Source: Klebsiella sp. RHBSTW-00484 (lineage in GTDB: Bacteria > Pseudomonadota > Gammaproteobacteria > Enterobacterales > Enterobacteriaceae). From it: a DNA stretch of 64,000 bases. The notes under the pieces were generated by a model. That model was not told the origin of the DNA, did no database searches, and saw only the letters and a program-made list of their open reading frames with translations. The stretch's first letter is position 1, and each line of letters begins with the position of its first letter. The DNA is taken from assembly GCF_013705725.1 (NCBI RefSeq), contig NZ_CP055481.1:3720001-3784000 (forward strand), in the 5' to 3' direction. Shown in pieces: positions 12,047 through 21,134 of the stretch. The translations under genes were made by a program, and so were the position numbers.

Positions 12047-12075
12047 AGCTCGTACGCAAGTACGGGCTTTTTTTT
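12047..12075 (+). terminator. Terminator of tRNA-Ser copy 2
   Basis: AGCTCGTAC-gcaa-GTACGGGCT hairpin plus T run, identical to the one after copy 1. Confidence 0.9.
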
Positions 12076-12128
12076 CGTCTGTAATTCCTTGCTAACAATT
12101 TACATAATCTATTGATATAGCAAGTTTT

Positions 12129-12160
12129 GTAGGCCGGGTAAGGCATTAGCCGCTACCCGG
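12129..12160. repeat. REP-like palindrome
   Basis: GTAGGCCGGGTAAGGCATTA...GCTACCCGG; a REP variant between the tRNA and phoH. Confidence 0.7.
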
Positions 12161-12205
12161 TAAAAATATGGGCACAGTGTTTAAAACGGATTTGCCATCC
12201 GTCTC

Positions 12206-12228
12206 AAAGCCCGGTCTTCCCGGGCTTT
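12206..12228 (-). terminator. Terminator of phoH
   Basis: AAAGCCCGG/CCGGGCTTT stem with a 5-nt loop, 17 bp beyond the phoH stop. Confidence 0.75.
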
Positions 12229-12244
12229 GCAAGCTCAAAAACAA

Positions 12245-13033
12245 TCAGTAGTAGGCTTTAAGCGCGCGCTGACAAAGCGTCGAGCGCACGCAGTCATCGG
12301 TCGTGAAGCGCACCACACCAACCATCTCATCCTCTTCAAAACGCGCCAGCGCATCGACCAGGCCAGACCTCACGCCAGAGGGTAAATCACACTGGGTAAT
12401 GTCGCCATTGACGATAACCGTCACGTTCTCCCCGAGGCGGGTCAAAAACATTTTCATTTGCGCAGCGGTCACGTTCTGAGCCTCGTCCAGAATCACGACC
12501 GCATTTTCAAATGTACGTCCGCGCATATAAGCGAACGGCGCGATTTCCACCTTGCCGATTTCCGGACGCAGGCAGTATTGCATAAAGGAAGCGCCCAACC
12601 TCTTCACCAGCACGTCATAAACCGGTCGAAAATAGGGAGCGAATTTCTCGGCGATATCTCCCGGTAAGAAGCCGAGATCTTCGTCGGCTTGCAGAACGGG
12701 ACGGGTAACAATAATTCTGTCCACATCCTTATGGATCAGGGCTTCAGCTGCTTTTGCCGCACTAATCCAGGTCTTCCCGCACCCGGCCTCGCCTGTCGCA
12801 AAGATCAGCTGTTTATTGTCGATGGCATTCAAATAATGCGCCTGAGCGTCATTGCGCGCTTCAATTGGCGATGCATCACGACTATCCCGCGCCATACCAA
12901 TTGCTTCTACGCCACTCATTTGCACAAGCGATGTGACCGATTCTTCTTCGCGCTGTTTATGGCTGCGCGAATCCTGTCTCAGCACACGTTTGGCCTCACG
13001 ACGAGCTTTGGTCACTGCTTTTTGTCTTCCCAT
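12245..13033 (-). CDS. phoH: PhoH-type P-loop ATPase
   Basis: A cytoplasmic ATPase of the PhoH family. This start gives 262 residues: a basic N-terminus (MGRQKAVTKARREAKRV), Walker A GEAGCGKTW and Walker B VVILDEAQN. E. coli PhoH is phosphate-starvation induced and its biological role is still unclear. The ATG at 13031-13033 is preferred for its AAGGTG site and normal PhoH composition. The frame stays open to 13309, giving a 354-residue form whose first 92 residues are low-complexity and Ser/Thr/Arg-rich. The neighbours match E. coli (efeB upstream), but the pga operon that follows phoH in E. coli is absent. Confidence 0.9.
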   Translation of the reverse strand: MGRQKAVTKARREAKRVLRQDSRSHKQREEESVTSLVQMSGVEAIGMARDSRDASPIEARNDAQAHYLNAIDNKQLIFATGEAGCGKTWISAAKAAEALIHKDVDRIIVTRPVLQADEDLGFLPGDIAEKFAPYFRPVYDVLVKRLGASFMQYCLRPEIGKVEIAPFAYMRGRTFENAVVILDEAQNVTAAQMKMFLTRLGENVTVIVNGDITQCDLPSGVRSGLVDALARFEEDEMVGVVRFTTDDCVRSTLCQRALKAYY

Positions 13034-13520
13034 GGATAGCACCTTGCGTTGTTGGTTTACATCACACGCGTCAACATCGACGCGATTATGCGCACGAACG
13101 ATTGAGGTTTGGCTTCCTTGTAAGCCATTGCTTGCCTGTCGAATTGACAACGGGTCACGGCTACGCGCACCGCGCACCCTGTCTGGGTTCGAGTTTTCTG
13201 TTGTAGTGGGGGATAAATTTGAGGTGTGAGAATCGCGGCCGGAAGTGTGGCCCCCGTACTGATAAGTACGGTATGAGGTTTGACGTTTTCCGTTACAGCA
13301 ATCGGGCATTCGCGATCTCCATAGTGAGACGACATCACTGCCGGGAACTACCGCGTCTTTAATAAGTACATCAAAAATAATTCTTAATGCAACTTATTTT
13401 TCACACAAAAACAACAAATAATTCTCATTGCAGCTGGGAGGAGTTTCCGACATTAAGATTACAGAAAAATTAAACAAGGCAGGAAATACAAAAAAAGAAT
13501 GGAAAAACAGCAGAAAACGC
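13034..13520. other. Long phoH upstream region
   Basis: About 490 bp between the preferred phoH start and the efeB terminator. It holds an in-frame extension of phoH with weak coding character. Further upstream is an AT-rich block (13360-13435) where AGAATTATTT occurs twice on the minus strand (AATGAGAATTATTTG and TTAAGAATTATTTTT), about 40 bp apart. I see no certain Pho box. Confidence 0.4.
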
Positions 13521-13538
13521 CCTGCCCTTACGGGCAGG
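13521..13538 (-). terminator. Terminator of efeB
   Basis: CCTGCCC/GGGCAGG hairpin immediately after the efeB stop, followed by a T-rich stretch on the minus strand. Confidence 0.85.
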
Positions 13539-13542
13539 AGCG

Positions 13543-14823
13543 TCAGGCTTCGAGCAGCGATTGCCCGAGATAGTGCTGACTGTCGATAACTCCCGGCAGA
13601 ACAAAGAAATAGCCCCCGCCGATCGGCTTAACGTACTCTTCCAGCGCTTCTCCGTTCAGGCGCTTTTGCACCGTCAGAAAGCCTTTTTCCAGATCGTGCT
13701 GATAGCAGACAAACAGCAGCCCCATATCCAGCTGGCCTGAGTTAGTCACCCCCAGCGAATAGCTGTAGCCCCGGCGCATCATCAGGCTGGACTCGGTCTC
13801 CAGAGTACGCGGATTGGCCAGACGAATATGGCTATCGAGCGCAATGGTGTCACCGTCCGGGTCCTTGCTGTAATCCGGCACATCGTGCTCATGCTGCATA
13901 CCCAACGGTGCCCCGCAGTGCTTATCGCGACCAAAAATCGTCTGCTGCTCTTTGAGCGGCGTGCGATCCCAGAACTCGACATGAAACTGAATAATACGCG
14001 CTGCCTGATAACTACCGCCCGTTGCCCACACAGGCTCTCCCTGGTCGGCAGTAACCCACACCACTTTATCCATCAGCGCGTTATCGGTACTGACAGGATT
14101 AGCGGTACCGTCTTTAAAGCCCAGCAGATTAACCGGCGTCTCTTTACCTTTACTGCGCGCGGCGCTATCGGAAATGAAGCCTTCCCGCTTCCAGCGTACG
14201 CTGAGCAGGTCCGGGGTGTGCTTAATCACATCCCGCAAGGCATGTATCACCGTATCCTGAGTATTCGCGCAAATTTGCAGCAGCAGGTCGCCGTGGCAAA
14301 GTGCAGCATCCAGCGAGTCATTCGGAAAACGCGTCATCTTTTGCAGCTTTTTCGGCGCGCGGTTGGCCAGGCCAAAACGCTCGTCAAACAGCGAATGGCC
14401 AACCGACACGGTCACCGTCAGGTTATCCGGGGCGATCCACGGCCCCAGAATCCCTGAATCCATCGGTGGCAAACGCGGGTTTGGCGTCTCCGGCGCTGGC
14501 CCACCTTTGGTCAAAAAGGCAATACGCTGAGTCAGCAGGCGAAACAGACGTTCAAGGTCTGCTTTATCGCTAGCCAGCACGTCGAAAGCGACAACCATCA
14601 TCGACGTCTGCTGCGGCGTCAGCACACCCGCCTGATGCGGGCCATAAAACGGCTGCGCTTCCATACGCGCATTTGGCGACAACGTCCCCGGAGAGCTGTT
14701 ATCTTTTGCCGCATGCGCCACCGGACAGCCACCGGTAATCGCCAGCGCGCCGCCCAGCGCACCGATCCCTTTTAATAACCGCCGACGCGACGGTTCATTG
14801 ACATCATACTTTTGCTCTGCCAT
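13543..14823 (-). CDS. efeB: Deferrochelatase/peroxidase EfeB
   Basis: A periplasmic DyP-type haem peroxidase, 426 residues, exported by the Tat system ([14 protein letters not shown] near residues 12-25). E. coli EfeB releases iron from haem and works with EfeU and EfeO. The DyP motif GFKDGTANP is present, and a conserved histidine lies in [11 protein letters not shown]. It is the last gene of efeUOB, 4 bp after efeO, and ends at a strong terminator. Confidence 0.95.
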   Translation of the reverse strand: MAEQKYDVNEPSRRRLLKGIGALGGALAITGGCPVAHAAKDNSSPGTLSPNARMEAQPFYGPHQAGVLTPQQTSMMVVAFDVLASDKADLERLFRLLTQRIAFLTKGGPAPETPNPRLPPMDSGILGPWIAPDNLTVTVSVGHSLFDERFGLANRAPKKLQKMTRFPNDSLDAALCHGDLLLQICANTQDTVIHALRDVIKHTPDLLSVRWKREGFISDSAARSKGKETPVNLLGFKDGTANPVSTDNALMDKVVWVTADQGEPVWATGGSYQAARIIQFHVEFWDRTPLKEQQTIFGRDKHCGAPLGMQHEHDVPDYSKDPDGDTIALDSHIRLANPRTLETESSLMMRRGYSYSLGVTNSGQLDMGLLFVCYQHDLEKGFLTVQKRLNGEALEEYVKPIGGGYFFVLPGVIDSQHYLGQSLLEA

Positions 14824-14827
14824 CGAC

Positions 14828-15952
14828 TTAGTCCAGACCGAGGATCCCGCGCAGTTGTGCCAGATCTTCCGCCAGAGTGGTGATCGGACCTTTCAGCGCA
14901 TTGCGATCCGCATCCGTCAGCTTATCGTAGGTCTCAAAGCCGTCTTTAGTGCGGTATTTGCTCAGGATGCTATCCACTTTCTTGAAGTTGGCATCCACTT
15001 TCGCCAGCAGCGTACTGTTCTCTTTTTGCAGTTGCGGACGCAGCAGGTCGACAATTTTCTGCGCGCCGTCAATGTTGGCCTGGAAATCCCACAGGTCGGT
15101 ATGGCTGTAGCGATCTTCTTCACCGCTGATTTTGCTTGCTGCTACTTCTTCAATCAGGCCCGCAGCGCCGCCAACCACTTTTGATGGAGGGAAAGCCAGT
15201 TCGCTGATGCGTTTTTGCAGGTCGAGAACATCGGTGTTCAGCTGATCGGCATATTTATCCATTCCTTTGACGCTGTTATCGTCAAACAGCGCTTTTTCCA
15301 GACGGTGGAAGCCGGTGAACTTCGGATCTTCTGCTTTTTTCTCGTAGTCATCTTCACGGGCATCAATACTGCCGTCGAGGTCAGAGAACAGCTCGGCAAT
15401 GGGTTCAATGCGCTCATAGTGCTGACGCGTCGGCGCGTAGAGGGCTTTTGCCTTATCGATATCGCCCGCTTTCACCGCATCGGTAAAGGCTTTGGTGCCG
15501 CTAACCAGTTCAGCGGTCTCAGCGGTAACGTAGGCTTTATAGGCGGTAATAGCTTCACCCAGGCTGAGCAGCGCATCAGCTTTGGCGGCGTCTTTGGTGG
15601 CTTCACCGGTCACAGTGAGCTTGCCTTTCGGGTTAGTCAGCAGGCCGCAGGTCATGTCATATTCGCCAGGCTGCAGGTTCGCCGTCAGCTTTTGCGTAAA
15701 ACCAGGAGCGATATTCTCGCGCTCTTCCACCACCATCACGCCTTTCAGAATTTCCCACTCCAGCGCTTTCTGGCTGTGGTTCTGAATGATGAACTGGGTT
15801 TTGCCCGCTTTCACGGTGACGTTCATCGGCTCACACTGTTTGTCGGTGACGGTCACTTTGACCTGCGGGATTTCGGCAGCCTGGGCATAAAAGGCAGAGC
15901 TGAACAGCGCAGCGAAGGCGAGCTGCAACGCATTACGGCGAAATTGATTCAT
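14828..15952 (-). CDS. efeO: Iron uptake system protein EfeO
   Basis: A periplasmic 374-residue protein with a signal peptide ending AQAAE, an N-terminal cupredoxin-like domain (about 30-120, with the cysteines in DKQCEPM and DMTCGLL) and a C-terminal M75 peptidase-like domain containing the HxxE motif in [10 protein letters not shown]. It is thought to bind ferrous iron for EfeU. The start MNQFRRN is chosen over an ATG at 15964 (four more residues) by comparison with E. coli; neither has a clear ribosome site. Confidence 0.94.
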   Translation of the reverse strand: MNQFRRNALQLAFAALFSSAFYAQAAEIPQVKVTVTDKQCEPMNVTVKAGKTQFIIQNHSQKALEWEILKGVMVVEERENIAPGFTQKLTANLQPGEYDMTCGLLTNPKGKLTVTGEATKDAAKADALLSLGEAITAYKAYVTAETAELVSGTKAFTDAVKAGDIDKAKALYAPTRQHYERIEPIAELFSDLDGSIDAREDDYEKKAEDPKFTGFHRLEKALFDDNSVKGMDKYADQLNTDVLDLQKRISELAFPPSKVVGGAAGLIEEVAASKISGEEDRYSHTDLWDFQANIDGAQKIVDLLRPQLQKENSTLLAKVDANFKKVDSILSKYRTKDGFETYDKLTDADRNALKGPITTLAEDLAQLRGILGLD

Positions 15953-16010
15953 GGTGATGACCATCCCTTTCGATAAGTATGTTGTAACTATTTCAATCCG
16001 CGATGCCCAA

Positions 16011-16841
16011 CTAAGCAGCTCGGGATGCAGTGGTTTTATTGCTCGGCGGCAGAATGAACAGCACCAGCGCCGGGATCAAATAGATAAAGTAGACCGCCAC
16101 TTCACTGATGGTCGGCGTTTCCTGATAGCCAAAAATCCCCTCCAGCAGCGTGCCAAATAGCGTATGCGTAGAAAGAATGTTGCTCAGATCGAAGGCGACA
16201 TCCTGGAAGTGATTCCACAAACCGGCTTCATGGAAAGCGCGGATAGCACCCGCCGCTAGTCCTGCGGCCACCAGCAGAATAAACAAGCTGGTCCATTTGA
16301 AAAACACGCCGAGATTCATGCGAATACCGCCCCAGTAGATCAGGAACCCTAAAACGATGGCGGTTGCCAGACCCAACATAGCGCCGATCGGCGGCCAGAT
16401 TCCCACATCCTGCTGGAAAGCGGCCAGCAGGAAAAAAACCGACTCCAGACCTTCGCGAGCCACGGCAAAAAAGACCATCATCACCAGCGCCCAGCCGTGG
16501 TTGTTCCCGCGCTGAAGGGCATTGTCGACCGCCTGCTCAAGCTGCTGCTTCACGTTGCGCGAGACTTTACGCATCCAGAACACCATCCAGGTCAGAATGC
16601 ACACCGCCACTACCGCCACGATGCCTTCGAACAGCTCCTGTTCGCGCTGCGGAAACTCACCGGTTGTTTCGTTGATGAAAATCCCCAGGCCAAGGCAAAG
16701 TGCCGCCGCGAGGAACACGCCAATCCACATTACGCCTATCCAGTTGCCACGCTGAGTGCGTTTCAGATAGCTGGCGATCAGGCTGACAATCAGCGCTGCT
16801 TCCAGGCCTTCACGTAACATGATGAGAAATGGGACAAACAT
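16011..16841 (-). CDS. efeU: Ferrous iron permease EfeU (intact)
   Basis: A seven-helix inner-membrane iron permease of the FTR1/OFeT family, 276 residues. Both REGLE iron-binding motifs are present, in LREGLEAAL (residues 9-17) and AREGLESVF. The frame is uninterrupted, unlike E. coli K-12 where efeU carries a frameshift. It is first in efeUOB, with a Fur box upstream. Confidence 0.95.
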   Translation of the reverse strand: MFVPFLIMLREGLEAALIVSLIASYLKRTQRGNWIGVMWIGVFLAAALCLGLGIFINETTGEFPQREQELFEGIVAVVAVCILTWMVFWMRKVSRNVKQQLEQAVDNALQRGNNHGWALVMMVFFAVAREGLESVFFLLAAFQQDVGIWPPIGAMLGLATAIVLGFLIYWGGIRMNLGVFFKWTSLFILLVAAGLAAGAIRAFHEAGLWNHFQDVAFDLSNILSTHTLFGTLLEGIFGYQETPTISEVAVYFIYLIPALVLFILPPSNKTTASRAA

Positions 16842-16899
16842 GCCGACACCCTTAAATGTGAACCGCAGTCAATTGATGCAAAGATAGGTAAATATTTCT

Positions 16900-16918
16900 G
16901 ATAGTGATTATCATTACA
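16900..16918. promoter_or_regulatory. Fur box upstream of efeUOB
   Basis: GATAGTGATTATCATTACA matches the 19-bp Fur consensus at most positions, 58 bp upstream of the efeU start. It supports iron repression of the operon. Confidence 0.75.
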
Positions 16919-17042
16919 ATAATCAGAAACACAAGTGAAATGTGTAGAGAATGATGACGAGTTGTAAATTAATCGCTAACAAATAATGACTTGCGGGATT
17001 ATCTGCCTGGCATCCTGGAAAACCACAGGATAAGGGAATTTT

Positions 17043-17076
17043 TCACAGCGGATATTTACCCGGTCCGACGGCTGTG
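17043..17076 (+). other. Leader hairpin upstream of the CNT transporter
   Basis: CACAGC and GGCTGTG pair around a GC-rich loop 30-60 bp before the transporter start. A smaller TCCTG/CAGGA hairpin lies just upstream (17014-17032). This may be a structured leader; no named riboswitch is recognised. Confidence 0.3.
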
Positions 17077-17105
17077 GCTAAATGGCGGCCTAATTGACCT
17101 GCGAA

Positions 17106-18299
17106 ATGAACAACATGACTCAATTTTTGCACTTCCTGCTGGCACTGGTGGTTATTCTGGGCCTCGCCTGGCTCGCCAGCTATGACCGACAAAAAATCCG
17201 CATTCGCTATATTATCCAGTTAATTATTATTGAAATTGCCCTGGCTTTCTTTTTTCTCCACGCCGAAAGCGGCCTGTGGCTGGTTAAAAATATTGCTGGC
17301 TTCTTTGAATCACTGCTTGGTTTCGCCGCCGAAGGGACCAATTTTGTATTTGGCGGCATGGGCGAAAAAGGCCTGGCGTTTATTTTCCTCGGCGTACTTT
17401 GTCCCATTATCTTTATCTCAGCGCTGATCGGTATTCTTCAGCACTGGCGTATTCTCCCCATTTTCATTCGCTTGATTGGTACCCTGCTGTCAAAGGTTAA
17501 CGGCATGGGCAAGCTGGAATCCTTTAACGCGGTCAGCTCGCTGATCCTCGGGCAATCGGAAAACTTTATTGCCTATAAAGGCGTGCTCGGCGACCTCTCC
17601 TCTCGCCGTCTGTTCACTATGTCAGCCACCGCCATGTCGACGGTTTCATTGTCGATCGTCGGCGCTTACATGAGTATGCTCGATGCAAAATATGTTGTGG
17701 CGGCGCTGATTCTGAATATGTTCAGTACCTTTATCGTACTATCGATAATTAACCCAACGCGTCCAGGCAGCGAGGAGGAAATTAAGCTCGAAAAAATGCA
17801 CGAATCTCAGAGCTTCTTTGAAATGCTCGGTGAATATATTCTTGCCGGTTTCAAAGTCGCGATGATTATTTTGGCTATGCTGATTGGTTTTATAGCCTTA
17901 ATTAGCGCGATTAATGCGCTGTTCGCCATGATATTTGGCCTGAGCTTCCAGCAGATCCTTGGTTACGTTTTTTATCCGCTGGCGTGGCTGATTGGTATCC
18001 CGCTAAGCGATGCACTTAATGCGGGCAGCATAATGGCGACCAAGCTGGTGGCGAATGAATTCGTCGCTATGATTGAGCTGCAAAAAATCGCCGCCAGCAT
18101 GACGCCGCGCGGGCTGGGCATTTTGTCGGTTTTCCTGGTCTCTTTCGCCAACTTCGCCTCTATCGGCATTATTGCTGGGGCGATTAAAGGTCTGAACGAA
18201 CAGCAGGGAAATATTGTTTCCCGCTTCGGCCTGCGCCTGGTGTATGGCGCAACGCTGGTGAGTTTGCTCTCCGCAAGCTTCGCGGGGCTGGTGCTGTAA
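17106..18299 (+). CDS. CNT-family nucleoside transporter (NupC/NupX type)
   Basis: An inner-membrane concentrative nucleoside transporter of about 397 residues. The CNT signature is visible in [15 protein letters not shown] (the NupC-type GQxEx motif), [21 protein letters not shown] and [17 protein letters not shown]. It probably imports nucleosides with protons. The start is uncertain: ATGs at 17106 and 17115 both lack a good ribosome site. It is divergent from efeUOB and stands alone, with REPs downstream. I cannot tie it to a particular E. coli paralogue. Confidence 0.85.
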   Translation: MNNMTQFLHFLLALVVILGLAWLASYDRQKIRIRYIIQLIIIEIALAFFFLHAESGLWLVKNIAGFFESLLGFAAEGTNFVFGGMGEKGLAFIFLGVLCPIIFISALIGILQHWRILPIFIRLIGTLLSKVNGMGKLESFNAVSSLILGQSENFIAYKGVLGDLSSRRLFTMSATAMSTVSLSIVGAYMSMLDAKYVVAALILNMFSTFIVLSIINPTRPGSEEEIKLEKMHESQSFFEMLGEYILAGFKVAMIILAMLIGFIALISAINALFAMIFGLSFQQILGYVFYPLAWLIGIPLSDALNAGSIMATKLVANEFVAMIELQKIAASMTPRGLGILSVFLVSFANFASIGIIAGAIKGLNEQQGNIVSRFGLRLVYGATLVSLLSASFAGLVL

Positions 18300-18331
18300 T
18301 CGTTGAATGTTGGCTTCGATGCTGGCCTGTT

Positions 18332-18459
18332 TTCCCGGGGGCGGCGCAGAGCGCCTTGCCCGGGCTACAGGTTCACAGCCGTTTGCGGGCCGGTAACCCG
18401 GGATTTGTCAGATTTATGGGTGTTGTAGCCCGGACAGATGCGCAGCATCGCCTCGGGGA
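18332..18459. repeat. Pair of REP elements
   Basis: Two REPs in opposite orientation (18332-18369 ending in GGGCTACA, and 18425-18459 starting GTAGCCCGGACAG) form a BIME between convergent genes. A further degenerate GCCCGG palindrome lies at 18486-18503. Confidence 0.8.
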
Positions 18460-18522
18460 AACAGCGCGCAACGTAGATCTCGTAAGCCCGGCCGCTACCG
18501 GGCCATTTTACCAGGGCACAGT

Positions 18523-18957
18523 TTAAAAATGTACGCAGACTGGCTGGTCAACGCGCATCACCGACTCCTGCGCAAAACGTGATTTGTAAGTATTGCGCAG
18601 CGCCTCAATCCCCTCTTCGCTCTTCGCCTCTTTGCCATGGATCAGCATCAGCGCCTTGCTCTGCTCGCGCGCAACGGTGCCATCATTGCCCAACCACTGA
18701 CCACGCGCATCAAATACCGTCAGGCCATCGCGAAAGCGCGGCGTCACGTCGCGATCTACGAACTGCTGCCACTCCTGAGCGGTAATATCTTTCCCCGCAG
18801 GACGGCTTAAGCCGAAATAAAGCGTCGTCTGTACCATGGCGTTATCCGCCGGGCAGGCGTTAGCGTCTGCCGCCGGGGCCGTCTTCGCGGCAGGCGCCAC
18901 GCAGCCGCTTAATATCCCTGCCAGTACCAGCGCCAGCGCACCCTGTCTGAAATTCAT
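18523..18957 (-). CDS. DUF3574 lipoprotein
   Basis: A 144-residue predicted lipoprotein. The lipobox is LSGC at residues 16-19 (ILSGCVAPAA), followed by an Ala/Pro-rich linker and a DUF3574-like domain (TTLYFGLSRPAGKDIT, then RDVTPRFRDGLTVFDARGQW), ending with a cysteine in VCVHF. The domain is of unknown function. It sits downstream of putP on the same strand but is separated from it by a terminator. Confidence 0.8.
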   Translation of the reverse strand: MNFRQGALALVLAGILSGCVAPAAKTAPAADANACPADNAMVQTTLYFGLSRPAGKDITAQEWQQFVDRDVTPRFRDGLTVFDARGQWLGNDGTVAREQSKALMLIHGKEAKSEEGIEALRNTYKSRFAQESVMRVDQPVCVHF

Positions 18958-19031
18958 TTTGCTACCCTCGTTGTTATTTGTGCTGAGATATCAGCGTATT
19001 TTCAAGCAATTAGCAAGAGGCACAAATAACA

Positions 19032-19052
19032 AAGCCCGCAGAATGCGGGCTT
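19032..19052 (-). terminator. Terminator of putP
   Basis: AAGCCCGCA-gaa-TGCGGGCTT hairpin 18 bp after the putP stop. Confidence 0.85.
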
Positions 19053-19069
19053 GAGGTCAATTCAGAGGA

Positions 19070-20578
19070 TTACTCCGCAGTAGCGCGTACCGGTGGTGCA
19101 GTATGATAATGCGCATCCGCTTCGGCAAAGCGTCTTTGCATTTCTGCCGACGGCGCTTTCCCCAGCAGGCTGAATACCACAATCCCCAGGCTACCGAAGA
19201 TAAAGCCAGGAATGATTTCATACAGGCCCAGCCAACCAAACTGCTTCCAGACAATCACCGTCACTGCGCCGATGATCATCCCGGCCAGCGCGCCGTTGCG
19301 CGTCATTCGCGACCACATCACCGAGAACAGCACCACCGGACCAAACGCCGCACCAAAGCCTGCCCAGGCGTAGCTCACCAGACCCAGCACGCGGTTCTCC
19401 GGGTTTGCCGCCAGGGCGATGGACACCAATGCCACCACCAGCACCATAAAGCGCCCTACCCACACCAGCTCTTTTTGACCGGCATTTTTGCGCAGGAACG
19501 CTTTATACAGATCTTCGGTAATCGCGCTGGAGCACACCAGCAGCTGACAGCTCAGGGTCGACATCACCGCCGCCAGAATCGCCGACAGCAGGATCCCGGC
19601 AATCCACGGGTTAAACAGAATCTGCGCCAATTCGATAAACACCCGCTCGGCGTTTTGATTCACCGCGCCCGCAACGCCGGGATTGTTATTAAAGTAAGCG
19701 ATACCGAAGAAACCAACGGAACAGGCACCCGCCAGGCAGAGGATCATCCAGGTCATGCTGATGCGACGGGCATGAACGATGCTGTGGTGCGAATCCGCCG
19801 CCATAAAGCGCGCCAGAATATGCGGCTGACCGAAATAGCCCAGACCCCAGCCCATCAGCGAAATAATCGCCACAAAGTTCAACCCTTTGAGCATATCGAC
19901 GTTCTCAATGCTCTTTTGTTTAATGACTTCCAGGGAATCGCCAAAACCACCGACGGAAATAATCACCATGACCGGAGTCAGAATCAGGGCAAATATCATC
20001 AGGCTGGCCTGAACGGTATCGGTCCAGCTCACCGCGAGGAAACCACCAACGAAGGTATAAATAATGGTTGCCGCCGCACCGGCCCACAGTGCGGTTTCGT
20101 AGCTCATCCCGAAGGTGCTTTCAAATAGACGAGCGCCAGCGACAATGCCGGACGCGCAATAAATCGTGAAGAACAGCAGAATAACCAGCGCTGAAATAAT
20201 CCTCAGCACCCGGCTGGTGTCCTCAAAACGGCCGGTGAAATAATCCGGCAGCGTCAGCGCGTTATTATTGACCTCGGTGTGAACACGTAAGCGCCCCGCC
20301 ACCAGCTTCCAGTTAACCCATGCGCCCAGCGTCAGGCCAATGGCAATCCAGCTTTCGGAAATACCGGAAATAAATATCGCCCCCGGCAATCCCATTAACA
20401 GCCAGCCGCTCATATCCGAGGCCCCGGCGGAGAGCGCCGTAACAAATGGGCCAAGACTACGGCCGCCAAGGATATAATCATCAAAGTTCTTGGTCGATCG
20501 CCAGGCAATAAAACCAATGAGTACCATGCCAAAAATATAAACAGTAAAAGTCACCAACATGGGTGTGCTAATAGCCAT
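19070..20578 (-). CDS. putP: Sodium/proline symporter PutP
   Basis: An inner-membrane sodium-solute symporter (SSS family), 502 residues as in E. coli, with about 13 membrane helices. The sodium/proline site region reads LSAGASDMSGWLLMGLPGA (residues about 49-67), and CQLLVCSSAITEDLY is also conserved. It imports proline for catabolism by PutA. It is divergent from putA across a 556-bp control region that contains PutA operator motifs. Confidence 0.97.
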   Translation of the reverse strand: MAISTPMLVTFTVYIFGMVLIGFIAWRSTKNFDDYILGGRSLGPFVTALSAGASDMSGWLLMGLPGAIFISGISESWIAIGLTLGAWVNWKLVAGRLRVHTEVNNNALTLPDYFTGRFEDTSRVLRIISALVILLFFTIYCASGIVAGARLFESTFGMSYETALWAGAAATIIYTFVGGFLAVSWTDTVQASLMIFALILTPVMVIISVGGFGDSLEVIKQKSIENVDMLKGLNFVAIISLMGWGLGYFGQPHILARFMAADSHHSIVHARRISMTWMILCLAGACSVGFFGIAYFNNNPGVAGAVNQNAERVFIELAQILFNPWIAGILLSAILAAVMSTLSCQLLVCSSAITEDLYKAFLRKNAGQKELVWVGRFMVLVVALVSIALAANPENRVLGLVSYAWAGFGAAFGPVVLFSVMWSRMTRNGALAGMIIGAVTVIVWKQFGWLGLYEIIPGFIFGSLGIVVFSLLGKAPSAEMQRRFAEADAHYHTAPPVRATAE

Positions 20579-20765
20579 GCAAAAATCTCCAGAATTTTTT
20601 GTCGACAGCGTCCAACTTTGTCGTTTTTTCCACTACCGGAACGGGGTAATGGCATATTGGTTGTATTGGGCGACCGTATCCTGACGGAAGCTTTGTTTTT
20701 TCACAAACGATTTAACACAGCATTTACACGAAATACTTCCGGGACCAAACTTCATTTTGTTATAG

Positions 20766-20942
20766 GTTGCACTCTCTCACGTTTTTAGCGGTTGCACCAC
20801 GCAAAAGTGTTAACTCACGCATATAACGACTCTCATATACAGGGAATAAATACCTACCACTTTCACCATGAAATTTAACAATCAAAGCAATTTTCAGCCT
20901 GCCACACAATTCTCAATTAACAAGGTTGCACAAAGTTGCAAC
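20766..20942. promoter_or_regulatory. PutA operator cluster in the put control region
   Basis: The motif GTTGCA, known as the core PutA binding site, occurs at 20766-20771, 20791-20796, 20925-20930 and 20935-20940; the last overlaps a reverse copy (TGCAAC, 20937-20942). They lie in the 556-bp putP-putA gap (20579-21134), where DNA-bound PutA represses both genes when proline is absent. The rest of the gap is AT-rich, with no ORF I would support. Confidence 0.75.
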
Positions 20943-21134
20943 ATGATAGATATTTCTACGCAACCGCATAACTGCACAGAAGCGAAGTTCGCAAAATCAT
21001 TCAATCTGCGTCGAGGCGGCAAATTTGTAAGACCCTGGGAGCATAGATAACTATGTGACCAGGGCGCGCAAATGCAGCCAACAAAGAGGCAGGTTGAAGG
21101 ATGAAGCGAATGACCAATAACAGGAGTTCCTGAC

